In this document: positions 50,359 through 61,574 of the stretch, piece after piece | Position numbering within the stretch: the first letter of the stretch is position 1 | Layout of the letters: every line of letters begins with the position of its first letter | The notes under the pieces: model-generated | Told to the model about the DNA's origin: nothing | What the model saw: only the letters and a program-made list of their open reading frames with translations | Databases searched by the model: none | Made by a program: the position numbers and the translations under genes | NCBI GenBank assembly: GCA_963667505.2 | Contig: OY763490.2 | Location: 1,364,001-1,428,000 of the forward strand | DNA: 64,000 bases | Source: Aldehydirespirator sp963667505 | GTDB lineage: Bacteria; Actinomycetota; Acidimicrobiia; Acidimicrobiales; Aldehydirespiratoraceae | Direction of reading: 5' to 3'

Positions 50359-51531
50359 TCAGACGGTGGAGACGAAGGCGGCGACCGTCTCTATGTGGGA
50401 GGTGAGGGGAAACAGGTCGACCACGGTCCAGCGGTCGAGCAAGTAGCCCGCGTCGACCAGTCGCCGGGCGTCGCGGGCGAACGACGACGGATCGCAGCTC
50501 ACCAGCACCACCAGGCGGGGCCGCGAGCACAGCAGGGGCCTCACCGCACTGTCGCCAAGGCCGGAGCGGGACGGGTCGGCCACTAGGAGGCTCGCCGGGG
50601 AGGCTCGCCATTTCTCGACGGGTATCCGCAGCACCTTCGCTCCCAGCCCGAGATTGATCCGGGCGTCGGCGGCCGCGTCGGCGCTGTGCTCGATGGCAGT
50701 GACTCGTCGGCCTGCGCCGACCGTCCCAGCGAACAGGCCGACGCCGGCATAGGCGTCCACCATCGGGCCGTCGTCGCCCATCTCCTCCACAATCTCGGCG
50801 ACCTCCTCCACCAGCGCCTCCGCTCCGGCAGGACGGTTCTGGAAGAACGACCGGGCCGAGATCCTCCAGCGGCGTCCCGACACCTCCTCGTGGATCCAGG
50901 CCCGCCGGTCCCTGTCGAGCTCGTCGGTCCCCACCACCATCACGTCATCGGGCACCGACACGACTTCCACCGTCGGGTTCACCACCACCATTCGCTCGCC
51001 GGTGCGGGAACCCACCCGGATGAACACCCCGTCAGCGGAGCCGTAGCGGCCTTCCACCAACAGTTCCTCGGCGCCGTCATCCACTGCCCCGCAGTCCTCG
51101 GGTATCACCACGTCGTGGCTGGTGCGGGCCATGAACCCGGCCCGTCCGTCCACAACCTTGGCCCGCACCGTGGTGCGGCCCCTGTCGGCGTCGAGCATGC
51201 GCAACGCCGGCGCCGGCGCGTCCACTCCTTGGCGGGTGAGCTGATCGACCACGATCGACGCCTTCATTCGCATCTGGGCCCGCGAGTCGAGATGGAGCAT
51301 GTCGCAGCCGCCGCAGCCTTCGAGATGGTGGTCGCAGGCGATCGGCACGCGGTCCGGCGACGCCTCGATCACCTCGTTCACCCGGGCACGGGCCCATCGG
51401 CGGTCGACTGTGTGGATGTCCGCGGTGACCAACTCGCCGGGCAGGGCCCCCTCAACGAACACCACCCGCCCGTCGCAGCCTCTCGCCACCCCTACGCCGT
51501 CGCGCGCCGTGGCCGTCACCCGCAACTCCAC
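50359..51531 (-). CDS. 23S rRNA (uracil-5-)-methyltransferase, RlmD/TrmA family
   Basis: 390 residues. An N-terminal TRAM domain (GVGVARGCDGRVVFVEGALP) precedes the Fe-S cysteines Cys66, Cys73, Cys76 (CDHHLEGCGGC) with a fourth in EDCG. The methyltransferase domain has DAYAGVGLFAG, DPSRSGL and the catalytic cysteine in VSCDPSSFARD. It makes 5-methyluridine in rRNA or tRNA; which site cannot be told from sequence alone. GTG 51531 may follow a GATACC box 8 nt upstream. A 45-bp minisatellite lies just upstream. Confidence 0.9.
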   Translation of the reverse strand: MELRVTATARDGVGVARGCDGRVVFVEGALPGELVTADIHTVDRRWARARVNEVIEASPDRVPIACDHHLEGCGGCDMLHLDSRAQMRMKASIVVDQLTRQGVDAPAPALRMLDADRGRTTVRAKVVDGRAGFMARTSHDVVIPEDCGAVDDGAEELLVEGRYGSADGVFIRVGSRTGERMVVVNPTVEVVSVPDDVMVVGTDELDRDRRAWIHEEVSGRRWRISARSFFQNRPAGAEALVEEVAEIVEEMGDDGPMVDAYAGVGLFAGTVGAGRRVTAIEHSADAAADARINLGLGAKVLRIPVEKWRASPASLLVADPSRSGLGDSAVRPLLCSRPRLVVLVSCDPSSFARDARRLVDAGYLLDRWTVVDLFPLTSHIETVAAFVSTV

Positions 51532-51595
51532 GCCGCGACGGTATCGCCGCCATCGCCGATAACGACCTGCTTGCGCGCGCCGTTTCGGGCCGGGT
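51532..51595. other. Upstream region of the rlmD-like gene
   Basis: 64 bp between the divergent minisatellite and GTG 51531. It contains GATACC 8 nt before the start as a weak leaderless -10 candidate; nothing else recognised. Confidence 0.3.
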
Positions 51596-51848
51596 GCCCC
51601 CGACGACGGCCACCAGCCTGCGCGCCCCGTCGCAGCCGGGCGCCCCGACGACGGCCACCGGCCCGCGCGCCCCGTCGCAGCCGGGCGCCCCGACGACGGC
51701 CACCGGCCCGCGCGCCCCGTCGCAGCCGGGCGCCCCGACGACGGCCACCGGCCCGCGCGCCCCGTCGCAGCCGGGCGCCCCGACGACGGCCACCGGCCCG
51801 CGCGCCCCGTCGCAGCCGGGCGCCCCGACGACGGTCACCAGCCTTCAG
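51596..51848. repeat. 45-bp minisatellite (about 5.5 copies) between divergent rlmD-like and rpe genes
   Basis: Units begin at 51596, 51642, 51687, 51732, 51777 and 51822 with GCCCCGACGACGG. The internal units are identical; both end units have CCAGCCT in place of CCGGCCC. Each unit has CCGTCG and CGACGG arms able to form a hairpin. Because 45 is divisible by three and the unit lacks stops, frames stay open on both strands (for example GAPGCDGARGPVAVV repeats), which I do not regard as genes. Confidence 0.97.
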
Positions 51849-51865
51849 CTGCGGTTCGACCCGGT

Positions 51866-51871
51866 TAGGGT
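51866..51871 (+). promoter_or_regulatory. Leaderless-type -10 box of rpe
   Basis: TAGGGT ends 6 nt before GTG 51878. The minisatellite ends about 18 bp upstream, so array length changes would alter the -35 region. Confidence 0.55.
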
Positions 51872-51877
51872 GCGGAC

Positions 51878-52534
51878 GTGGAGGTGGAGATCGCACCGTC
51901 GATGCTCGCGGCTGACGCGTCCCGATTGGGCGAGGAGTGTCAAGCCATCGCCGAGGCCGGCGCTCATCGGGTCCACTGGGATGTGATGGACGGTGTGTTC
52001 GTGCCCAACCTCACTTTCGGCCCCGATGTGGTGGCCGCCTGCCGACCGCGGGTGGACCTGCCCTTCGAGGCCCACCTCATGGCAATCAAGCCCGACGAAC
52101 TGGCCCCTCTGTACATTGCGGCTGGCTGCGGCACGGTGCTGATCCACGCCGAGACCTGCCCTCACCTTAACCGCTCGCTAGCCGCCATCTCCGAGGCCGG
52201 CGCCCGCTGCGGCGTGGTCCTCAACCCTCACACGCCCGCGTCGAGCATCTCCGAGGTGATCGGCATGATCGATGAGGTGCTGGTGATGACGGTCAACCCC
52301 GGATTCGGGGGCCAGCGCTACATCGCCTCCGTTGAGTCGAAGATCTCAACGGTGCGGCGGATGATCGACGAGTCTGGACGTAGCATCGACTTGGAGGTCG
52401 ACGGGGGCATCACCGCTCGCACCGCGCGAGCCGCGGTCCGGGCGGGGGCCGACGTGCTGGTGGCCGGATCGGCGGTGTTCGGCCACCGCGACGGGCCGTC
52501 CGTCGCCATCAAGGAGCTGGCGTCGAGCGTCTAG
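51878..52534 (+). CDS. rpe: Ribulose-phosphate 3-epimerase
   Basis: 218 residues, TIM barrel. Metal and catalytic residues are present: VHWDVMDGVFVPNLTFGP, His in FEAHLM, Asp in DLEVDGGIT, and MTVNPGFGGQ. It interconverts ribulose-5-P and xylulose-5-P and belongs to the same pathway as tkt and tal at 14-17 kb. GTG 51878 follows a leaderless-type box. It converges with clpP across a 93-bp gap. Confidence 0.95.
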   Translation: MEVEIAPSMLAADASRLGEECQAIAEAGAHRVHWDVMDGVFVPNLTFGPDVVAACRPRVDLPFEAHLMAIKPDELAPLYIAAGCGTVLIHAETCPHLNRSLAAISEAGARCGVVLNPHTPASSISEVIGMIDEVLVMTVNPGFGGQRYIASVESKISTVRRMIDESGRSIDLEVDGGITARTARAAVRAGADVLVAGSAVFGHRDGPSVAIKELASSV

Positions 52535-52627
52535 TCAGCGGCAGTTCCCAGCTGGCAGCGGAATGCAGCCGAGACGAGCAGAGCGCGGTCAGTTCATCCC
52601 GCATCCGAACTGCGCAGGCGGGAAGGC

Positions 52628-53257
52628 TCAGAGCATCTCGCCGCGCTTGACGATCACATGGTCGATGATGCCGTAGTCCTTGGCTTCGGCCGCGGTGAAC
52701 CAGCGGTCCCGGTCGGAGTCGGCCTCCACCTGCTCCACCGTCTGGCCGGTGTGGTGCGCGATCCGCTCTTGCAGCAGCCGCTTGGTGTAGGCCATCTGCT
52801 CGGCCTGGATGGCGATGTCGGTGGCCTGGCCCCGCACCCCGCCCAGGGGCTGGTGCATCATGATGCGAGCGTGAGGCAGGGCGTAGCGCTTGCCGGGCGC
52901 GCCCGCGCACAGCAGGAACTGGCCCATCGAGGCCCCCAGTCCGATGCAGATCGTCCCGACCTCGGGCTGGATGAACTGCATGGTGTCGTAGATGGCCATG
53001 CCGGAGGTCACCGAGCCGCCGGGACTGTTGATGTACAGCCAGATCGGCTTGCTGTCGTCCTGGCCCTCCAGGTAAAGCAGCTTGGCCATGATGAGGTTCG
53101 CTACCTCGTCGTCCACGTCGGAGCCGAGCACCACTATCCGGTCCTGCAGCAGCCGGTTGAATACCTCGCCTTGACGGCCGCGTAGGCTCTCTGGCTCCTG
53201 AAGGCCGACGGCTGCGGTACTCGGCGGGCGAGCTGGGCAAGGGCTGTTCTGGCTCAT
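52628..53257 (-). CDS. clpP: ATP-dependent Clp protease proteolytic subunit
   Basis: 209 residues. The catalytic triad is Ser110 (GLGASMG), His135 (MMHQP) and Asp184 (RDRWF). The N-terminal region contains the expected short propeptide-like segment ending before the QGEVFNRLLQDRIVVLG axial-loop block. It forms the degradation chamber with a ClpX or ClpC ATPase encoded elsewhere. ATG 53257 follows TAGCCT by 8 nt, suggesting a leaderless message. It is a single clpP, without the tandem partner found in many actinobacteria. It is read divergently from the tRNA-Leu gene. Confidence 0.94.
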   Translation of the reverse strand: MSQNSPCPARPPSTAAVGLQEPESLRGRQGEVFNRLLQDRIVVLGSDVDDEVANLIMAKLLYLEGQDDSKPIWLYINSPGGSVTSGMAIYDTMQFIQPEVGTICIGLGASMGQFLLCAGAPGKRYALPHARIMMHQPLGGVRGQATDIAIQAEQMAYTKRLLQERIAHHTGQTVEQVEADSDRDRWFTAAEAKDYGIIDHVIVKRGEML

Positions 53258-53265
53258 GGCGCGGC

Positions 53266-53271
53266 AGGCTA
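53266..53271 (-). promoter_or_regulatory. Leaderless-type -10 box of clpP
   Basis: TAGCCT ends 8 nt before ATG 53257 on the minus strand. Confidence 0.45.
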
Positions 53272-53345
53272 CCGCCGCTGCGCCTGTGCCAGCCCGAAGG
53301 CTCTGCGATCCCCGCGGCCGCCATCGGGCTACCCTTGCCGGGCCC

Positions 53346-53433
53346 GCGGACGTGGCGGAATCTGGCAGACGCGCTGGGTTTAGGTCCCAGTACCCGCATG
53401 GGTGTGGGGGTTCGAATCCCCCCGTCCGCACCA
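53346..53433 (+). tRNA. tRNA-Leu (anticodon UAG)
   Basis: 88 nt including an encoded CCA. Acceptor arms GCGGACG / CGTCCGC pair fully with A as discriminator. The anticodon stem CTGGG/CCCAG frames the loop TTTAGGT, giving anticodon TAG. A variable arm follows, and the T arm is GGGGG-TTCGAAT-CCCCC, as expected for a class II leucine tRNA. It reads CUA and wobble leucine codons. Confidence 0.96.
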
Positions 53434-53522
53434 CCACCGTCGAGGATCGCCGCCCGGCGTCGTTGCCCGCCGGGCGTAGGGCTGCCTTGCGCTCGGCCAT
53501 GGGAGGCGGTCGCCTCCCTGCC

Positions 53523-53528
53523 TAGAGT
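53523..53528 (+). promoter_or_regulatory. Leaderless-type -10 box of the gene at 53536
   Basis: TAGAGT ends 7 nt before ATG 53536. Confidence 0.52.
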
Positions 53529-53535
53529 CTCGGGC

Positions 53536-54684
53536 ATGACTTCGAGCCCGAACCGGTCCATATCGTCCTGGGACGACTATCCCGTCCACCAGACCTCCGA
53601 GTACGTGCGCCATCCGGCCACCTCGGACCGCAACTTCTACGACCGCTACTACTTCAACCTGCACCCGTCGGGCGGCGACTACTTCGCCATCTTCGGCCTC
53701 GGCCAGTACCCCAACCTGGGCACCACCGACGCCTTCCTGGCGGTCACCCGCGGCGACGACCACCATGTGGTGCGGGCCAGCCGGCCCCTGACCGACCGGG
53801 CCGACACCTCCGTCGGGCCGATCCGGGTCGAGGTGGTCGAGCCGCTGCGCAAGCTGCGGGTGATCGTGGAGCCCGGGCGGCCCGCCGACTCGCAGCTCGC
53901 CATGGACGTCACCTGGACCTCCCCCGTCGACCCCTTCGAGGAGCCCCGCCAGTACCTGCGAGCCCGGGGCACGCTGGTGTTCGACACCCAGCGGTTCGCC
54001 CAGCTCGGCCGCTGGGAGGGCACATTGTCGGTGGCCGGAACCGACATCGCGGTCACGCCGGAGCTCTGCGGCGGCGCCCGGGACCGGTCCTGGGGCGTGC
54101 GTCCCGTGGGCGAGAAGCAGCCCGACGGCCTCCGCCAGACCATCTCAGTGCTGGCCGGGATGTGGAACTACATGCCCGCCGACTACGGCGACCACTGGAT
54201 CATCTACCTGTGCCACGAGGAGCCCGACGGCAACCGGACCATGCAGACCGGCATGAGGGTGTGGACCGACCCCGACCGGCCCTACGACTTCCTCGGGCGG
54301 CCCGAGTGGGTCCACGACACCATCGGCGGCACCCGCCTGCTGTCGGGGTCCCACATCACGTTCGCCGACGCGCCCGGCGGGCCGATCACCATCGACGTCG
54401 AGCCGCTGTGCACCAACTTCCTCTCCATCGGCGCGGGATACGGCATCGAGGACGACTGGCGCCACGGAATGTGGCAGGGCGAGGAGCCAGTGGAGCAGGC
54501 CCGGTCGTACAAGGTCAGCGAGATCCGGGCCCTGGGCCAGTACGGGGTGGTGGACTCGGTGGCCCGGTTCACCTACACCGACCCGGCCCGAGGCCCCCAG
54601 GAGGGCTACGGCCTATACGAGCACGGCTTCTTCGGCCCCTTCCCCAAGCTGGGCCTCACCGACCGAGGCGACCTCTTCGGATAG
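53536..54684 (+). CDS. AttH/CrtC-like (DUF7064/DUF7065-type) lipocalin-fold hypothetical protein
   Basis: 382 residues, soluble, beta-rich. The aromatic-rich opening (SDRNFYDRYYFNLHPSGGDY) and the central motif ARDRSWGVRPVG are characteristic of a family common in mycobacteria and acidimicrobia, related to AttH/CrtC-type double-lipocalin proteins (recalled from memory). Members may hydrate or bind hydrophobic terpenoids or steroids, but none of the close ones is firmly characterised. No signal peptide. ATG 53536 lies 7 nt after TAGAGT. It is followed by gcvP without sign of operon linkage. Confidence 0.75.
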   Translation: MTSSPNRSISSWDDYPVHQTSEYVRHPATSDRNFYDRYYFNLHPSGGDYFAIFGLGQYPNLGTTDAFLAVTRGDDHHVVRASRPLTDRADTSVGPIRVEVVEPLRKLRVIVEPGRPADSQLAMDVTWTSPVDPFEEPRQYLRARGTLVFDTQRFAQLGRWEGTLSVAGTDIAVTPELCGGARDRSWGVRPVGEKQPDGLRQTISVLAGMWNYMPADYGDHWIIYLCHEEPDGNRTMQTGMRVWTDPDRPYDFLGRPEWVHDTIGGTRLLSGSHITFADAPGGPITIDVEPLCTNFLSIGAGYGIEDDWRHGMWQGEEPVEQARSYKVSEIRALGQYGVVDSVARFTYTDPARGPQEGYGLYEHGFFGPFPKLGLTDRGDLFG

Positions 54685-54752
54685 CGGGCGACGCCGGAAC
54701 GGGCCGCGGCACGAACAGTCCGCTGAGCTTCGGGCGCGAACGCCCGACTCGG

Positions 54753-54758
54753 TAGATT
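54753..54758 (+). promoter_or_regulatory. Leaderless-type -10 box of gcvP
   Basis: TAGATT ends 7 nt before ATG 54766. The 81-bp gap has no room for a glycine riboswitch. Confidence 0.52.
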
Positions 54759-54765
54759 CGTATCG

Positions 54766-57648
<2,883 letters not shown>

Positions 57649-57770
57649 CGGCCGAGCGGACGGGCCGATCGGAATCTCGGGTGGATTGTGTGTCCTACAG
57701 CCACGGAATCGGCCCCTAGATTCTTGAGGCGGTCTCTGCCGGGCCCGCGGCTGTTCCGAGGGAGGCTTCC

Positions 57771-58568
57771 ATGCCCGACGCCCTGATCGAACGAGACGGC
57801 CATGTGATGGTCGTCACCATGAACAGGCCCGAGCGCATGAACGCCATCAGCGGGCCGATGCTGGTCCGCATGTACGACGCCTACGAGGAGGCCTCCGCCG
57901 ATCCTGAGATCCGCTGCATCGTGGTGACCGGCGCGGGCGGCAACTTCTGTGCGGGCGCCGACCTGCGGGCCATGTCCGGCGACGCCGCCGACACCGACCC
58001 GCTCGACCATCGGGCCCGCATGGCCGACGATCCCGACATCGTCTACAAGGCCCTGTTCCGCCACTACCGCCCGACCAAGCCGATCGTGGCTGCGGTGGAG
58101 GGCGTCGCCATCGCGGGCGGCACCGAGATCCTGCAGGCCATGGAGATCAGGGTGGCGGGCGAGTCGGCGCGCTTCGGCGTGAGCGAGGCCCGGTGGTCGC
58201 TGTATCCGCTGGGCGGCTCGGCGGTGCGCCTGCCCCGTCAGATCCCCTACACCCACGCCGCCGAGATCCTGCTCACCGGCAAGCACATCAGCGCGGCGGA
58301 GGCCCTGGAGATCGGCCTGGTCGGCCATGTGGTGCCCGACGGCCAAGCGCTGGACAAGGCGCTGGAGATAGCGGCCGTGGTGGCGGCCAACGGCCCGCTG
58401 GCCACCGCGGCCATCACCCGCACTCTGCACGAGTGCGACGGCATGGAGCTCGACGACGCCCTGCGCCACGAGTGGGACTACGGCCGGGCCGTGTTCCGCT
58501 CCAAGGACGCCAAGGAGGGGCCGCGGGCCTTCGCAGAGAAGCGCACCCCCAACTTCACCGGCGCCTGA
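57771..58568 (+). CDS. Enoyl-CoA hydratase/isomerase (crotonase) family protein
   Basis: 265 residues. Crotonase signatures are NRPERMNAIS, the oxyanion-hole GAGGNFCAGADLRAM, and GVAIAGGTEILQAMEIRVAG. In place of the canonical Gly-Gly-G-cat Glu pair the second site reads EARWSLYPLGGSAVRLPRQI, so Glu is present at the first position and the precise reaction (hydratase or other acyl-CoA lyase) is uncertain. ATG 57771 has a strong GAGGGAGG. TAGATT lies about 50 nt upstream. A double-hairpin repeat begins right after the stop. Confidence 0.9.
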   Translation: MPDALIERDGHVMVVTMNRPERMNAISGPMLVRMYDAYEEASADPEIRCIVVTGAGGNFCAGADLRAMSGDAADTDPLDHRARMADDPDIVYKALFRHYRPTKPIVAAVEGVAIAGGTEILQAMEIRVAGESARFGVSEARWSLYPLGGSAVRLPRQIPYTHAAEILLTGKHISAAEALEIGLVGHVVPDGQALDKALEIAAVVAANGPLATAAITRTLHECDGMELDDALRHEWDYGRAVFRSKDAKEGPRAFAEKRTPNFTGA

Positions 58569-58573
58569 ACCGC

Positions 58574-58835
58574 GAACTGGCAGCAATACGCACGCCATCC
58601 GTGCAAAACGCTGCCAGTTCCAGGCACCGTCCCACACACTTCGCGAATTGGCAGCGGGCGGGGCCGTTTCGGGCACCGTGGGCTGCCAATTCCCAACACC
58701 GTCACACCCGCCTCGCGAACTGGCAGCAATACGCACGCCATCCGTGCAAAACGCTGCCAGTTCCAGGCACCGTCCCACGCACTTCGCGAATTGGCAGCCG
58801 ACAGCGCCGCTCCGGGCATTGTGGGCTGCCAATTC
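58574..58835. repeat. Duplicated 143-bp double-hairpin element (REP/BIME-like)
   Basis: Four 11-bp perfect inverted repeats alternate in two types. Type A, GAACTGGCAGC / GCTGCCAGTTC: 58574-58584 with 58610-58620, and 58717-58727 with 58753-58763. Type B, GAATTGGCAGC / GCTGCCAATTC: 58645-58655 with 58682-58692, and 58788-58798 with 58825-58835. The A-B pair repeats at exactly 143 bp. The loops of A are identical; those of B differ. It fills the gap between the crotonase and mycothione reductase genes and has no coding frame. Confidence 0.95.
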
Positions 58836-58851
58836 CGGCGGCTCCGGCGAG

Positions 58852-58857
58852 TAGGGT
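58852..58857 (+). promoter_or_regulatory. -10 box of the mycothione reductase gene
   Basis: TAGGGT ends 10 nt before ATG 58868, or 7 nt before an in-frame TTG at 58865 that would fit a leaderless start. Confidence 0.48.
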
Positions 58858-58867
58858 GCCGCGCTTG

Positions 58868-60229
58868 ATGCGACGGTTCGACCTGTTGATCATCGGGGCG
58901 GGCTCGGGCAACTCGGTGATCGGGCCGGAGCACGACGACTGGGACGTCGCCATCGCTGAGGACGGCCTGTTCGGCGGCACCTGCCTCAACGTGGGCTGCA
59001 TCCCGTCCAAGATGTACGTGTACGCCGCCGAGGTGGCCGCACTGGCCGCCGACTCCGGGCATCTCGGTGTGCGGACCAGCTTCGACGGGGTCGACTGGCC
59101 CGCGGTGCGCGACCGCATCTTCGGCCGTATCGACCCGATCGAGCAGGGCGGGCGCCGCTACCGCCACGAACTGCCCAACGTAACCGTCTTCCCGAGCACG
59201 GCCCGTTTCACCGGCCCGCGCACAGTCCAGGTCGGCGGCGAGACGATCACCGCCGACCGGGTCGTAGTGGCCGCCGGGGCTCGGCCCGCAGTTCCCGACA
59301 TAGAGGGCTTGGCCGGCTGCGGCTACCACACCTCCGACACGATCATGCGCCTCGACGCCCTCCCCGACCGGCTGCTAGTGCTGGGAGGCGGCTACATCGC
59401 GGCTGAACTGGGCTCGGTGATGGGGGCCTTCGGCTCGCAGGTGACGTTCGTGCTGCGGGGCGACAGGTTCCTGCGCCGCGAGGACGACGAGATCAGCAGC
59501 CGGTTCACCTCCGCCTACAGTCGCCGCTTCGACGTGCGCATGAACACCCGGGTGCTGGCCGCCCGCCGCGACGGCGACGAGACTGTCCTGTCCGTGCAGG
59601 ACGGCGACGGCGACCGGGCAGAGCTGCGGGCCGACGAGCTGCTGGTGGCCACGGGACGGGTGCCCAACGGCGACCGGCTGGACGTGGCCGCGGCCGGCAT
59701 CGCCACCGACAGCGCCGGCTACGTGGTCACCGACGATCAGCTCAGGACCACGGCCGACGGAGTCTGGGCGCTGGGCGACGTGACCAACCCTGTCCAGCTC
59801 AAGCACGTCGCCAACCACGAGGCCCGGGTGGTGCGCCACAACCTGACCAACGCCGACCACCCGATGCGGGTCGACCACCGCTTCATACCTCACGCCGTGT
59901 TCGGGCACCCCCAGGTGGCCAGCGTCGGCCTCACCGAGCTCCAGTGCCGCCGGCATGCCATCCCGCACCTCAGCCATGTGCAGCCCTTCAGCTCGGCCGC
60001 CTACGGATGGGCGATGGAGGACACCGAGAGCGCGGTCAAGGTGATCGCCCACGCCGACACCCGACGCCTGCTGGGCGCGCACATCATCGGCCCTCAGGCG
60101 TCCACCCTCATCCAGCAGCTCATCCAGGGCATGCACTTCGACCTGACCGTCGACCAGATGGCCCGCCACCAGTACTACATCCACCCTGCCCTGCCCGAAG
60201 TCGTCGAACAGGCGCTGATGGAACTCTAA
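58868..60229 (+). CDS. mtr: Mycothione reductase
   Basis: 453 residues, pyridine-nucleotide-disulfide oxidoreductase family. The redox disulfide is Cys39/Cys44 (GGTCLNVGCIPSK); FAD loop is GAGSGNSVI; NAD(P) loop is LVLGGGYIAAELGSVMGAFG; the C-terminal His-Glu is in HPALPEVVEQAL. GSGNS, FGRIDPI, the LKHVANHEARVV stretch and AYGWAMEDT match mycothione reductase rather than lipoamide dehydrogenase. It regenerates mycothiol with NADPH. TTG 58865 is an alternative start. Confidence 0.93.
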   Translation: MRRFDLLIIGAGSGNSVIGPEHDDWDVAIAEDGLFGGTCLNVGCIPSKMYVYAAEVAALAADSGHLGVRTSFDGVDWPAVRDRIFGRIDPIEQGGRRYRHELPNVTVFPSTARFTGPRTVQVGGETITADRVVVAAGARPAVPDIEGLAGCGYHTSDTIMRLDALPDRLLVLGGGYIAAELGSVMGAFGSQVTFVLRGDRFLRREDDEISSRFTSAYSRRFDVRMNTRVLAARRDGDETVLSVQDGDGDRAELRADELLVATGRVPNGDRLDVAAAGIATDSAGYVVTDDQLRTTADGVWALGDVTNPVQLKHVANHEARVVRHNLTNADHPMRVDHRFIPHAVFGHPQVASVGLTELQCRRHAIPHLSHVQPFSSAAYGWAMEDTESAVKVIAHADTRRLLGAHIIGPQASTLIQQLIQGMHFDLTVDQMARHQYYIHPALPEVVEQALMEL

Positions 60230-60254
60230 ACGCCGCTTCGACAGGCCCGGCTGG

Positions 60255-60310
60255 AACTCCGCACGCAACTCCGGAACAGCCCCGGCTAACTCCATGCGCA
60301 AGTTCGGAAC
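60255..60310. repeat. Degenerate 23-bp direct repeat downstream of mtr
   Basis: 60255-60277 and 60288-60310 resemble each other (AACTCC..CGCAA.T.CGGAAC), 33-bp period. The following stretch contains GGCTGCCAAGTC, similar to one arm of the hairpin repeats at 58.6-58.8 kb, suggesting a decayed relative. Confidence 0.5.
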
Positions 60311-60454
60311 CGGCCGGATCTGGCCCCCATTCGGCGTGATCGGCTGCCAAGTCGCCCCCGGGGCCGCGCTGATCCGCTCGAAGCTGGCGGCGTCCCAGCC
60401 CCCGCAGGTGGCGATCTGTCGGCGCGCCAGCACCGGCCGCTGACGCTTGAATCG

Positions 60455-60460
60455 TATGCT
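60455..60460 (+). promoter_or_regulatory. Leaderless-type -10 box of aroC
   Basis: TATGCT ends 7 nt before ATG 60468 and supports that start over the in-frame ATG 21 nt upstream. Confidence 0.5.
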
Positions 60461-60467
60461 GACGGCC

Positions 60468-61574
60468 ATGTCCAGCACGTTCGGCAGCCTGTTTCGGGTG
60501 ACCACCTTCGGCGAGTCGCACGGCGGCGCGGTGGGGGTGGTGGTCGACGGCTGCCCGCCCAGGCTGGCGCTGGACCCGGCCGACGTGCAGGCCGACCTGG
60601 ACCGGCGCCGTCCCGGCCAGAGCCGGCTGGTCACCCAGCGGGCCGAGTCGGACACGGCCGAGATCCTGTCGGGCGTCTTCGGGGGGTACACCACCGGCAC
60701 GCCCATCGCGGTGCTGGTGCGCAACAAGGACGCCCGGCCCGAGGCCTACGAGCACCTGCGCGACGTGTACCGGCCCTCGCACGCCGACTTCACCTACGAC
60801 GCCAAGTACGGCTTCCGGGACTGGACCGGCGGCGGCCGGGCGTCGGCCCGAGAGACCGTCGGACGGGTGGCGGCCGCGGCCATCGCCCGCAAGCTGCTAA
60901 AGACGGCCGCCGGAGTAGAGGTGCTGGGCTGGGTGCAGTCGGTGCGCGACATCGAAGCGGCCGTCGACCCGGCCGCGGTGACCCGCGACGACGTGGAGGC
61001 CGGCCCCACCCGCTGCCCCGACCCGGCCGCCGCCGACCGCATAGTCGAGGCCATTGAGGCGGCCCGGCGCGACGGCGACTCGCTGGGCGGCGTAGTTGAG
61101 TGCGTGTGCCGGGGCGTGCCCGCCGGTCTGGGCGAGCCGGTATTCGACAAGCTCGAAGCTGCCCTGGCCGGTGCCATGCTGTCGCTGCCCGCGGCCAAAG
61201 GCTTCGAGATCGGCAGCGGCTTCACCGGAACCAGGCTCACCGGCCTGGCCCACAATGACCCGTTCGAGCCGGATGGTGTCGACGGCATCCGCACCGCGTC
61301 CAACCGCTCGGGAGGCGTTCAGGGCGGCATCTCCAACGGAGAGGACATCGTGATCCGGGCCGCGTTCAAGCCGACGTCCACCATCGCCTCCGAGCAGCGG
61401 ACCGTCACCCGCGACGGCGAGGCTGCCACCTTGGCCGCCCGGGGCCGCCACGACCCGTGCGTGCTGCCCCGAGCGGTGCCCATGGTCGAGGCAATGGCCC
61501 TGCTGGTGCTGGCCGACCACTGGCTGCGCCAACAAGCAGTAGACGTGCTGCCTCCCCTGAACGAGCGCCCCTAG
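60468..61574 (+). CDS. aroC: Chorismate synthase
   Basis: 368 residues. Signatures 1-3 are present: FGESHGGAVGVVVDG near the start, GGGRASARETVGRVAAAAIA in the middle and SGGVQGGISNGEDIV late. It eliminates phosphate from EPSP using reduced FMN to give chorismate, the branch point for aromatic amino acids and for the menaquinone pathway that includes MenB. ATG 60468 fits the leaderless box and the conserved family start (MSSTFGSLFRVTTFGESHG). No other aro genes are adjacent. Confidence 0.95.
   Translation: MSSTFGSLFRVTTFGESHGGAVGVVVDGCPPRLALDPADVQADLDRRRPGQSRLVTQRAESDTAEILSGVFGGYTTGTPIAVLVRNKDARPEAYEHLRDVYRPSHADFTYDAKYGFRDWTGGGRASARETVGRVAAAAIARKLLKTAAGVEVLGWVQSVRDIEAAVDPAAVTRDDVEAGPTRCPDPAAADRIVEAIEAARRDGDSLGGVVECVCRGVPAGLGEPVFDKLEAALAGAMLSLPAAKGFEIGSGFTGTRLTGLAHNDPFEPDGVDGIRTASNRSGGVQGGISNGEDIVIRAAFKPTSTIASEQRTVTRDGEAATLAARGRHDPCVLPRAVPMVEAMALLVLADHWLRQQAVDVLPPLNERP

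Noticed and set aside
51596..51848. Possible CRISPR array
   Set aside because: Units are contiguous identical 45-mers without unique spacers, and no cas genes are present.
51452..51986. Repeat proteins of about 130 residues on both strands over the 45-bp array
   Set aside because: The unit length is divisible by three and lacks stops, so frames are open by construction on both strands; no start signals or flanking coding bias.
53258..53500. N-terminal extension of ClpP to 290 residues
   Set aside because: It would run through the complementary strand of tRNA-Leu; ATG 53257 gives a normal ClpP and has a -10 box at leaderless spacing.
54685..54765. Glycine riboswitch before gcvP
   Set aside because: Gap is only 81 bp and a -10 box lies 7 nt before the start, leaving no leader.
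58574..58835. Possible CRISPR or attenuator
   Set aside because: Only two 143-bp units with hairpins, spacers not unique; no leader peptide, and the downstream gene has its own -10 box after the last hairpin.
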